Shown here piece by piece: positions 55,818 to 64,000 of a stretch of 64,000 nt of DNA. Each line of letters begins with the position of its first letter. Position 1 is the first letter of the stretch. Source of the DNA: Ooceraea biroi. Lineage: Eukaryota > Arthropoda > Insecta > Hymenoptera > Formicidae. The notes under the pieces are model-generated. The model made no database searches and had not been told where the DNA came from. It saw nothing but the letters and a program-made list of their open reading frames with translations. The stretch is from positions 8,353,838 to 8,417,837 of the forward strand of contig NC_039516.1 of the NCBI RefSeq assembly GCF_003672135.1, in the 5' to 3' direction. The translations under genes were made by a program, and so were the position numbers.

Positions 55818-55859
55818 TTAATGGTTGGGATCAATAAATAGTGAACAAGCGAGAAAAGG

Positions 55860-56285
55860 TTATATGTTATTTATATTGAATTTGTATGTAATCAAGTGAC
55901 GTGGTAGCGTCGCGACGCCAAGTACATAAAAAACAAGGTTCCGAGCGATGAGAATCACTGCATAGACATTGAGCGCTACCGTATAGCTTATTCGGAATTT
56001 CATGTCAAATTCATGTCAAACAAACTTTTGATTAAAATATCTTAGGAACTAAAGCCGTAATCAAAAATCTCACGGCACTTTTATAATATAATATGGATGT
56101 AAGCTTTCGATTGCGATCAATTCGAATAAGATTGGTGCTGTCAAACCTGAGATGTTGTAATCTTATGTTAGAATTGTTACGTTTCGTTCTTCTCCTTTTC
56201 CATAATCAGGTTCAGACTGACATACGTATTCTCGCACATGCACATTCAAAGCGGGTTTGTCCCTCACAGTGCGTTCATACATGCA
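55860..56285 (+). repeat. Dispersed repeat (family C), copy 2
   Basis: Same order of shared blocks as 48250-48720. Noncoding. Confidence 0.75.
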
Positions 56286-56324
56286 TGATTTAATTTATTA
56301 GCGAGCGAACGAGAGACAGAGAAA

Positions 56325-56600
56325 GCAAGCGAGAGAGAGAGAGAGAGAGAGATTGTAAGTATTAAAACAATGTGAGCAAAATTCTGAGAGAAGGAAGGAT
56401 ACACATTTATCACTTCTCGCTCTTTCTCGCTCTCTCCCTCTCTCTTTCTTCTCTGTCTCGCTCTCTCCCTCTCCCTCTCCTTCTCCCTCTCTCCCTCTCC
56501 CTCTCCTTCTCCCTCTCTCCCTCTCCCTCTCCTTCTCCCTCTCTCCCTCTCCCCCTCCCCCTCTCCCCCTCTCCCCTCCCTCTCCCCCTCCCTCTCTCAT
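56325..56600. repeat. (GA)n and (CCCTCT)n low-complexity tract
   Basis: GAGAGAGAGA near 56330, then CTCCCTCTCCCTCTCCTTCT repeats from 56420. Its ORFs are artefacts. Confidence 0.93.
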
Positions 56601-56623
56601 GTGACATAGTAACACTTTAAAAA

Positions 56624-56878
56624 ATGGGTCTTTTTTCTCTTCTCTTTTTCTCTTATTTTACTCTAGATTGCAATATAATTAATCCAAATCCAAAGCTAAT
56701 TAAAATCAAAGACAAATATTATAGTCTGCTTGTTAATGTGAGTAATAAGACAGCACTTAACGCGCTGCATTTGCCAAATAATAAAATGATAGATAACATG
56801 ACGGAACATAAAACGATAGTTTCAAAACCTAATCCATACAATGACATTAAACAAGTTATACATCCAAATTTGTATTAA
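56624..56878 (+). other. Unrecognised 84-codon ORF
   Basis: ATG at 56624 opens a frame with a hydrophobic start (LFSLLFFSYFTL) followed by a polar, Asn/Lys-rich stretch. It lies 750 bp upstream of the laccase-like exon on the same strand, but I see no oxidase motif in it. It may be chance. Confidence 0.2.
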
Positions 56879-56879
56879 T

Positions 56880-57632
56880 TTCAACAAGAAAAGAATGCTA
56901 TAAACAAATGTATTTGACTTTATTTGTGTCTTTTTTGACGAAAATATTTTATCGAAAACATTTAAAAAGAATGACTTTGATTTTAGTGTGATTAATAATC
57001 TAAACGTTTTAAAAAATATGAAAATCATAATTTGCAGAATTATTAATTAATTAAATTATTTATTAAAAACTCATTATAAATACAAAAAATTTTCAAAACA
57101 GAATTACAAAAGAATTACGAAAATTGGCCAAAAAATGCAAATATAATAATTTTGAACATTATTGTAAAGTTTATAATTATGACAGTATAATTCCTTATTT
57201 TCACCAGTATTTATTCAAATTGACTTTCATTTTTTTAAAAAAAGACTAGAAAATTTATGGTGAAATGTTGTATCTGTAATCAACTATTATATTACCAGGT
57301 CAATCAATTAAATAAAAGTCGATTTTTATAATTATGGTCAATTTATTTGTATCTAACTAGTTTTCCTAAATTCAAACCGTTGTGTTCTTTTTAAAATTTT
57401 TATATTTTATTCTGTTATTATTCATACCAAATAATTTGAAATATGAAATGTAAATTAGTTACAATTTACTTTTAATTGAGTTCTTTAAAACGTTTACAAC
57501 GCTATATATAAATATATCTCATATTTCAACAAAGTTGAACTTTGAAATTTTTAAACACAGTAACTTTACGAAACTTTATGTTAGAATTTTAATTTATTTC
57601 TTGTCTTTCTTATGTTCAAAATTGACATCTAG
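56880..57632. other. A/T-rich, intron-like sequence
   Basis: No ORF of note. It ends in a pyrimidine-poor acceptor (AAAATTGACATCTAG) directly before the laccase-like exon. Confidence 0.45.
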
Positions 57633-57837
57633 GATCCTGCAACTGGAGTAAGTACAAACGTCCCACTTTCAATGTTTATAGTTAAAAGTGGGAAAAGATA
57701 TAGATTTCGTATGATTGACGCATCTAGTACAGTTTGCTTAATTGAGGTAACAATCGAGAAGCATTCCATGCAAATAATTGCCACGGATGGTGAAAACGTG
57801 GAACCAGTTGTGGTAGATGCAATTACTATGGCTTCAG
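57633..57837 (+). CDS. Laccase-like multicopper oxidase exon
   Basis: A 205-nt open segment lies between an AG acceptor (57631-57632) and a GT donor (57838-57839, GTAACACTC). It encodes DPATGVSTNVPLSMF, then GKRYRFRMIDASS and IIATDGENVEPVVVDAI. This is the second cupredoxin domain of insect laccases and related oxidases, which oxidise diphenols at the cell surface or in cuticle. The exon ends in phase 1 after SG, where family members continue with a Glu-Arg-Tyr-Asp-type motif. No stop interrupts it, but no neighbouring laccase exon is visible here, so it may be one exon of a gene reaching beyond repeats or a relic. Confidence 0.72.
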
Positions 57838-57899
57838 GTAACACTCAACGTATAATACATTCAGCAATAATTTTTAATGTTTGGTTTGGACATTTTTAA

Positions 57900-58236
57900 A
57901 TGTTTAAATATTTAAATATTGTAGTACGTCCATATTGTACGTGCTTGCGTGCGTTTTATAATTACTAAAAGAAATTCAAAACTATGACATATATACATGG
58001 TTTTTTTCAAGTTTTGATTGACGCGACTGATTTAAAAAAAAAGGTTTTTCTATAGCGCCAACTTTTAATAAGCGATTGCGTTACAAAAAGTGACATTTTA
58101 GCTACGACAATCAAACATTTCAAGGCACCATTAATACATCCACGCTCTTAATTTTAACGTTAAATGTGACAGCACTTCATTGACATTCGTCAAACAAATG
58201 TTATGGAATAAAGAGCCAATAATAAATTTTGTTAGT
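57900..58236. other. No gene seen
   Basis: A/T-rich sequence downstream of the exon; might be intron. Confidence 0.4.
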
Positions 58237-58588
58237 CAATATTGACAATAACGGAGACTGCCCCGATGACCTTGACCGTGACATATATTATAGAAGTCAC
58301 CCTTCTGAGTGACCTTTAAAAAGTTTTAGCCGTCGCTCGTTGTTTATTAAAAAGTTATTCACAAAAAATTTTAATGATTTCGCACGAATTTTTAGCTGTT
58401 CACGCGAAGCAAGAACATGAAATATCATGTTCTTGCTTCAATAGACATATATTATAAAGGTCACCTTCCCGAATAACCCGCACTAGGTTTTAGTCGTCGA
58501 TCGTTGTTTATGAAAAGTTATTAACAAAAGAAGTTTCGAAAATATAGTAGTTATTTTGCATATTGAAAGATATAAATCCGAATATGTA

Positions 58589-59857
58589 CAGGGGGTGGAC
58601 AAAATAATGTGAACACCATGCTAAATATTACACATTTGTTTATGTTGACAACCCTGCTAAGGTATGAACAGTGCAACGCGTATATATTGAGCAGTTTACG
58701 TTCTAACCTTTCTAGGTTATATTTCAATGTACTACCCGCTTTGTTCTGCGACGGCGTCAACAATCGGACGGTGAAACGGGCGATCTGTCAGATTTCGAAA
58801 GAGGGCAAATTGTGGGTGCTCGGTTAGCAGGAGCGTTTGTGACGAAAACGGCTGAACTGTTTAACGTTTCACGAACGACAGTATCCGTGGTGATGACAGC
58901 CTACACAAAACATGGGAAAACGATATCTGCGAAGAGAAAGAGTGGGCGCAAACCAACATTAACAGACAGGGACCGCCGAACATTAAAACGGATTGTGGCC
59001 AAACAGCATAAAACTACTGCAGCAAAGGTGACAGCAGAACTCAACAGTCACCTGAACAATCCTGTTTCGACAAGAACAGTACGGCGGGAGCTCCACAACA
59101 GTAACATTTATGGCAGGGCTGCAATTTCGAAACCCCTTATAACGGAAGCCAACGCGAAGCTGCGAAAGAAGTGGTGCCACGATCATAAAAGTTGGACGAT
59201 TGATGATTGGAAGAATGTAGTATGGTCCGATGAATCATCGTTTACTTTGTTCCCTACAAACGGCCGGGTTTATACATGGAGAACCCCCAAAGAAGCCTAT
59301 GATCCGGACTGCCTGTTACCCACAGTCAAACACGGGGGCGGCTCCGTGATGATTTGGGCGGCTATATCGTGGTATTCCGCTGGCTCGATTATTACCCTCA
59401 ATGGCCGTATTACTGCGAATGAATATCTCGACATTCTCAACGATGAAGTTTTTACTATGACCAGCATATTGCTGCCAAACACTGCAATATTCCAAGATGA
59501 TAATGCGCCCATACACACAGCTAAAAAGGTTCAGTCTTGGTTCAAAGAGCATCGGAATATCAACAAACATCTTCCCTGGCCAGCACAATTGCCAGACCTC
59601 AACATCATTGAACCGTTATGGGAAGTTTTGGAGCAGAGAGTGAGGAGCAGATTTCCACTTCTATCATCGTTGAAGCAATTGGCGGAGATGTTGGTGCAAG
59701 AATGGGACAAAATTCCGTTGGAAACTATTCATACACTCTACGAATCTATTCCGCGACGAATTGTAGCCGTCCTAAAGGCAAATGGTGGCCCTACACCTTA
59801 TTAATAAATAAATAGTGTGTATTTGTCAGGTGTTCACATTATTTTGTCCACCCCCTG
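58589..59857 (+). mobile_element. Tc1 element with TA duplication
   Basis: CAGGGGGTGGACAAAATAAT at the left and its complement at the right are inverted repeats of about 29 bp. TA flanks both ends (58587-58588, 59858-59859). The length is 1269 bp, typical for Tc1. Confidence 0.95.
58716..59804 (+). CDS. Tc1 transposase, catalytic frame open, start codon unclear
   Basis: From 58812 (GTG) the frame is open for 330 codons to TAA 59802-59804. The paired HTH domain is present (LFNVSRTTVSVVMTAY; STRTVRRELHNSNI). All three catalytic residues are there: VVWSDESSFTLF, AIFQDDNAPIHTA and LPDLNIIEPLWEVLE, the DD34E signature. GGPTPY ends the protein as in other members. The same frame is open back to 58716 but has no ATG; an ATG at 58727 lies in another frame. 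So one small frame change near the N-terminus has probably occurred. With only that defect it is the least damaged transposase here. The family is widespread in vertebrates as well as arthropods. Confidence 0.88.
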   Translation, partial: VIFQCTTRFVLRRRQQSDGETGDLSDFERGQIVGARLAGAFVTKTAELFNVSRTTVSVVMTAYTKHGKTISAKRKSGRKPTLTDRDRRTLKRIVAKQHKTTAAKVTAELNSHLNNPVSTRTVRRELHNSNIYGRAAISKPLITEANAKLRKKWCHDHKSWTIDDWKNVVWSDESSFTLFPTNGRVYTWRTPKEAYDPDCLLPTVKHGGGSVMIWAAISWYSAGSIITLNGRITANEYLDILNDEVFTMTSILLPNTAIFQDDNAPIHTAKKVQSWFKEHRNINKHLPWPAQLPDLNIIEPLWEVLEQRVRSRFPLLSSLKQLAEMLVQEWDKIPLETIHTLYESIPRRIVAVLKANGGPTPY

Positions 59858-60036
59858 TATATGAACGCAGGAAGGAAAGTCATTTAAAGCAGTGAATCGT
59901 TAATATATAGAATAGTTTCATTTAATATAAGTACAAAGTATTCTTCACTTTAACCAAAAGCACAAACAGTTAAATACAAAGTATTCTCTGCTTTAACCTA
60001 ACCTAATCTAACCTAACCTGATATTTCCGAAACTAG

Positions 60037-60255
60037 AGCCCCGGACACATACGCTCGTTTTCAGCCTGTTTCGCGGGAGGGCGGGGGGGAGGGGCGTAGC
60101 CCCTCCCCCCGCCGGGATCCGTGCCGTGTACCAGGTGATCAAAATCTGTACGGTGAAATCTCTTACACTGGCTCCGGCGAGGGAGAGGGGCAAAGCCCCT
60201 CCCTCCCTGCCCTCCCGCGAAGCGGGCTGAAAACGAGCGTATGTGTCCGGGGCTC
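60037..60255. repeat. GC-rich palindrome (related copy at 49980-50135)
   Basis: AGCCCCGGACACATACGCTC at 60037 returns as its complement ending at 60255. Inside are G- and C-runs (GGAGGGCGGGGGGGAGGGG). 49980-50135 shares CCGGACACATACGCTCGTT and CGCCGGGATCCGT. Confidence 0.85.
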
Positions 60256-60659
60256 CACTTTCGGAAAATGTAACCTAAGCCAATCCTATTTCTGATTTAA
60301 AGGTAAAATTCCATCAAATATACTCTTTCGTAAACGTATATGGTAACGTAAAATTATGCTGTATTCATTACACTTTTTTGTTAATAACTTTTTAACAAAC
60401 AACGAGCGACGGGTGAAACCTAATGCGGGTTATTCGGGAAAGTGACCTTTGTAATATATGTCAAACTCAAGTCCTTGCCTCGCATGGACAGTTGAAAATT
60501 CATGCAAAATTATTAAACTTCTTTTGTTAATAACTTTTTAATAAACAACGGGTGACGGCTAAAACCTTTTGAAGGTCACTCAGGAGGGTAACCTTGACAA
60601 TATATGTAAAGGTCAAAGTCATCAGGGCAGTCTCCGTTATTGTCAATATTTACCATTTT

Positions 60660-60855
60660 GTTTTAAGTTGGGTAAAACAACTGGCAAAACATGTGAAATG
60701 ATGAAAAGTATATATAATAATTCTTTTTGGTAATGATTCTTTTTGGATCGTTCCAATGTTTCTAGATGGTATGTCCGATTTCATGACAGGGAGGATATCG
60801 CAGACACTCCATCACTGCATAATATAAATCGTAAATTCCGAAAATGTATCAAAAA
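60660..60855. other. No gene seen
   Basis: Short spacer between the foldback and a mariner fragment. Confidence 0.4.
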
Positions 60856-61000
60856 TGCTTAAAATCCTTTTATCAGACTATTGTGTATTTGCAAGACTTA
60901 TCCAGGAACTTACTGGCATATCTAAAAGTACTGTACATCAAATTCTGACCAAGGATTTGGACAAACGGACAATTTGTACACGTTTTGTACGCACACGCTG
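60856..61000 (+). pseudogene. Small mariner transposase HTH fragment
   Basis: ELTGISKSTVHQILTKDLDK (about 60909-60968) is the second helix-turn-helix of a mariner-family transposase. Nothing else of the gene is recognisable. Confidence 0.6.
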
Positions 61001-62380
61001 ATCAAAAAGATACTAGAGTAGGGTACTGAAAAGACATGTTAAGAGCGACTGAACCAGATTTCATAAAAAAATTTTAAATAGTGTATAAAAATGACGATGA
61101 TGTCTTTAATATGACCTAGTTTCAAAGCAATAGGGTGCGGAATGGCGAGCCCAAAAGAGTCAAAAGAGAGAAAAAGTACAGAAGAATCACAAGATATTTG
61201 TGACTGTTGAATTGAGGCTGTCTTGTGAGGATAGTACGCGGGAACCCAAGATCCGGACGGCCGGCTCTGGCAAATGAAGCAGGCGGTATTTTCGTGATAA
61301 CTGCACGATTTATTGATGACATTTAAACAAATACAGTGATTTCCTACGTTAATATTTACAATTCCCTACGCTATTATGTACAAAAGTAGTATGGCGGATC
61401 CAGATCTTATTGGTGGCTTGGCTGCCTCAGAGACAGCGTTGCTACGCTCTTGTGCCTATCGACGCGTAAGTCGATCAGTGATCTTAATCGGCGCAATTAG
61501 CGGCCTTTATTCATAGGCTCTTTCCTTCGCGATTGAGCGTTCGCGCGAAAAAGAGTGTAAAGGCGGCGCGGAAAAAGGAAAACGTTGACAATCGCTAATC
61601 ATATCTAATCCTGTATGAGCATGTCCACAGTACGAGCGGTGAACGAGATTTTAATACTGCACGCTCTACGACGCGCTGGTTTCCTGCCGGTCTCTACACA
61701 TAATTACATTGCGATGGATATCCGACTATAGTCAAAAGAACTAATTACTGATTTCATTTATACAACAAAAGTCATGCTTGCTTATGGAAAGTAAAAAGTG
61801 ACCACTACAAAAATAGAAATTTACGTGACGAAGCTTATAAAAAATTAATCGAGTTTTACAAATTGCGAGGATTCTCCGATGCGAATAGAGACTTTGTAGT
61901 AAAAAAATCAGAGCTTCAGGGGATACTTTAGAACGGAAGTGAAGAAAATTCAAGAAACCTAGTCGACATTTCTTCTTTTAAAATCCAATTTGTGTATATT
62001 TTACTTCTGAACGATCACAGAAAATTTCAGAGCCTAACAATCGCACGGTTCAGATAAAACTGCTCGACTTGTACGCGCTCCACGCATTTTGATTTCATGC
62101 GGTAGTGCAGGCGTGATTCGGTTTTACACGTTCCTTCTTTCGCGCGCGCTCACGAAAGAATGTGTATACATTTTAGTGACAAATTTTAATCGCGCGCACG
62201 GTTTTTATCTCGCGAGAAACTATATGCTCCTAGGCGTGTAGAAAAGATTTTGCGTGTAAAGGCCGCTCTGGTGCGGTTCGGATACATTCGGACGGCTAGT
62301 ACGGCACGGCGCGTCTTGTGATTCGCGTATGCGCGGCAAAGGGATGAGGCAGGAAGATCTACCTGCTCTGGCCAGCGGGT
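61001..62380. other. No gene recognised
   Basis: Mixed-composition sequence with short ORFs lacking motifs. 62150-62380 is richer in CG dinucleotides. I see no structural RNA or terminal repeats that I can support. Confidence 0.4.
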
Positions 62381-62384
62381 CCGC

Positions 62385-62530
62385 CTCGGTATCCGGTAGA
62401 TGTCAGCTCCATAATCAAGAGACACGGTAGTGTCTCGCGCCAAGTGTACGCGAAGCGAGACCGACTGTGTATCTTTACGCGAAGCGGCGATTTCAGAGAC
62501 CCTTAAATTATTAGATCTTAACAACCGCTG
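62385..62530. repeat. Dispersed repeat (family B), inverted copy, left half
   Basis: AAGAGACACGGTAGTGTCTC and following sequence match 22400-22528 and 19890-20015 in reverse. The other half is at 63829-64000, separated by the foldback element. Confidence 0.82.
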
Positions 62531-62539
62531 ATCCGATCG

Positions 62540-63819
62540 GGAGCGCCGCACTTGGGCACAGTACAATTGGACACGTTGCAAATGAACACGTTGCAAATGG
62601 ACACGACAATTTGCATACGGTTCAATTGGACACCGTTCAGTTGCGCACAGTTTCATTAGGACACAGAAAGCTTCGCACCGTTCACTTGGACACTGTTCAC
62701 TTGCGCACCGTTCAGATGGACACCGTTCATTTAGACACGGATAGATATATACCATTTATTAGGATGCTTAGAATATATGTACCGCGTATGTTTAAATATG
62801 GTACAAATGGAAAGGAATAAAAATAATTTAGAAAAATATAATCAATGTACTTATTGCATTTTAGGTAATTATTTAGAATATAATACGGGCCTCACTTCAA
62901 AAATTAATGAATGTATGCTTATTGGACGTGTTTTTGCACAAAACGAAAGAATCTGGCAGAAAAAATTGGCGGTCTGCCCCGTGAAGCGAGATATTAATTG
63001 TTAAAGTTGGTGACTCTTCAGGTTAGGATATCTGTCATACCGACGAAATGTAGCGACACGAGCATCTTCTGTGGTCACCTGCGCATGCTCCGTGGCTACA
63101 TGCTCGTGACAAAAGTGCGCGAATTTGAACGCGTGTGTACTTGCAATGAAAATTAGTGCGATTCCAAATAGGTTTTCAATTCATGTGAAGCGAGGTTCCA
63201 CGCAAAGCAAGGTTCTATATTGTAACTTCCACGCAGTACTTTTGGTCACCCCAAAGTTTTGTTAGTTATTTTATGTGGAAGAGTACTAGGTGACGGGCGA
63301 AGCCCGTCTCCTCGTGCTCTTCCACCCAAGCATATACTTTCCCAGTGTAAACTTTCTTACTTTAATATTATTAATTTTTTATATATGTACCATATTTAAA
63401 CATACGCGGTACATATATTCTAAGCATCCTAATAAATAGTATATATCTATTCGTGTCTAAATGAACGGTGTCCAACTGAACAGTGTCCAACTGAACGGTG
63501 CGCAATTGAACGGTGTCCAAGTGAACGGTGTCCAACTGAACGGTGCGCAAGTGAACGGTGTCCAAGTGAACGGTACGCATCTTTCTGTGTCCAAACGAAC
63601 GGTGCACAATTGAACGGTGTCCAAGTAAACGGTGTCCAAGTGAACAGTGTCCAAGTGAACGGTGTCCAACTGACCGATACGAATTTTCTTACGTGTTCAA
63701 AAGCCACTGTGTCCTAATGAAACTGTGCGCAACTGAACGGTGTCCAATTGAACCGTGTGCAAATTGTCGTGTCCATTTTCAACGTGTCCAATTGTACTGT
63801 GTTCAAGTGATATATACCC
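62540..63819. mobile_element. 1.28-kb foldback with 15-bp-repeat arms and 9-bp duplication
   Basis: GATCCGATC at 62531-62539 and 63820-63828 flank the element, whose ends start GGG. Each arm is an array of the 15-bp unit TTGGACACCGTTCAC, alternating with TTGCGCACCGTTCAG; the right arm has more units. The arms then share ATTAGGATGCTTAGAATATA. The centre includes a half copy of the 50.24-kb hairpin. No transposase. A 9-bp duplication and GGG end fit a Mutator-like (MULE) non-autonomous element. Confidence 0.88.
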
Positions 63820-63828
63820 GATCCGATC

Positions 63829-64000
63829 AACTTCTAAATAGGCTCAATAGATAGTTTGGGTTTGCATTATATAATAAAAGTGTTTTTAGTTTTCGTGTAG
63901 GTGGCGTAGGAGTAGAGATATTGCAATGTAAAGTCTGATTTGGCAAATTTACATTTAAGGTAACACCTATGTAACCGGCTGAAAAAGAGGTCTATTTTTA
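63829..64000. repeat. Dispersed repeat (family B), inverted copy, right half
   Basis: AACTTCTAAATAGGCTCAAT and TTATATAATAAAAGTGTTTT match 22280-22390 in reverse complement. It runs off the window edge. Confidence 0.82.

Larger units (their letters stand above)
58237..60655. mobile_element. Foldback element interrupted by a Tc1
   Basis: Left arm 58237-58540 (AATATTGACAATAACGGAGA...) and right arm 60395-60655 are inverted copies. They include GCCGTCGCTCGTTGTTTAT and related arms occur at 49680-50735. The Tc1 (58589-59857) and a GC-rich palindrome (60037-60255) lie between them. Confidence 0.78.

Noticed and set aside
62186..63707. Repeated HLDTV/LRTVQ-type ORFs on both strands
   Set aside because: The 15-bp repeat of the foldback arms keeps frame, so ORFs appear in many frames without any protein family resemblance.
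1..64000. tRNA or rRNA genes
   Set aside because: No convincing tRNA B-box/anticodon arrangement or rRNA sequence was noticed by eye; tRNAscan-SE would be decisive.

Overview
This 64-kb window looks like a transposon-dense stretch of an insect genome, most probably an ant or another hymenopteran. I infer this from the element mix (P element, Polinton, mariner/Tc1, piggyBac-type TTAA foldbacks, hAT, Jockey-like LINE, Penelope), eukaryotic GT-AG introns and the laccase-type exon. The exact species cannot be read from the sequence. Almost nothing is host-unique: one multicopper-oxidase (laccase-like) exon at 57633-57837 is the only convincing host-gene piece.

The main object is a complete but decayed Polinton/Maverick (5303-45912). 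Its 5'-AGTAGG terminal inverted repeats are about 0.9-1.1 kb long and are flanked by a perfect 6-bp duplication, CTCCAC. Without the element nested inside it, it is about 15.3 kb. From left to right it carries: a spliced gene of unknown function (+), a conserved unknown ORF (-), the major capsid protein (-), the minor capsid/penton protein (-), an adenain-like protease (-), a phospholipase A2-domain protein (-), the packaging ATPase (+), a conserved unknown gene (+), a coiled-coil gene (+), an integrase with chromodomain (+), protein-primed DNA polymerase B (-) and a small acidic zinc-ribbon-like protein (-). Nearly every gene has stops or frameshifts; only the PLA2 and acidic zinc-protein ORFs are open throughout.

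The Polinton lies 4 bp from the end of a P element (223-5284; 8-bp duplication CTCCAAAC), and both sit inside one copy of an old mariner-type repeat. A second, inverted copy of that repeat at 51.3-52.2 kb has neither insertion, so it is an empty-site control within the same window. The P element holds a 3-bp-TSD MITE inside its THAP exon, a GC-rich solo LTR (1642-2598) and a hairpin MITE.

The Polinton DNA polymerase gene is split by a 25.3-kb composite insertion (16710-41982) with long inverted terminal repeats that I cannot place in a named family. Inside it are a TA-TSD MITE, a ubiquitin-hydrolase-like fragment, a ~260-bp tandem repeat broken by a mariner, a possible solo LTR, a 3.4-kb palindrome built from a mariner-like element, a purine-rich LINE (30.1-34.3 kb, minus strand), a BED-finger hAT and a Jockey-like LINE fragment.

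To the right of the Polinton (46-64 kb) lie a Penelope-like element with a GIY-YIG domain and a hammerhead-like motif, several foldback elements (two with TTAA duplications), a Tc1 with an open catalytic ORF nested in a foldback, GC-rich palindromes, and a foldback whose arms are arrays of a 15-bp repeat and which has a 9-bp duplication confirmed by a related empty site at 22.4 kb.
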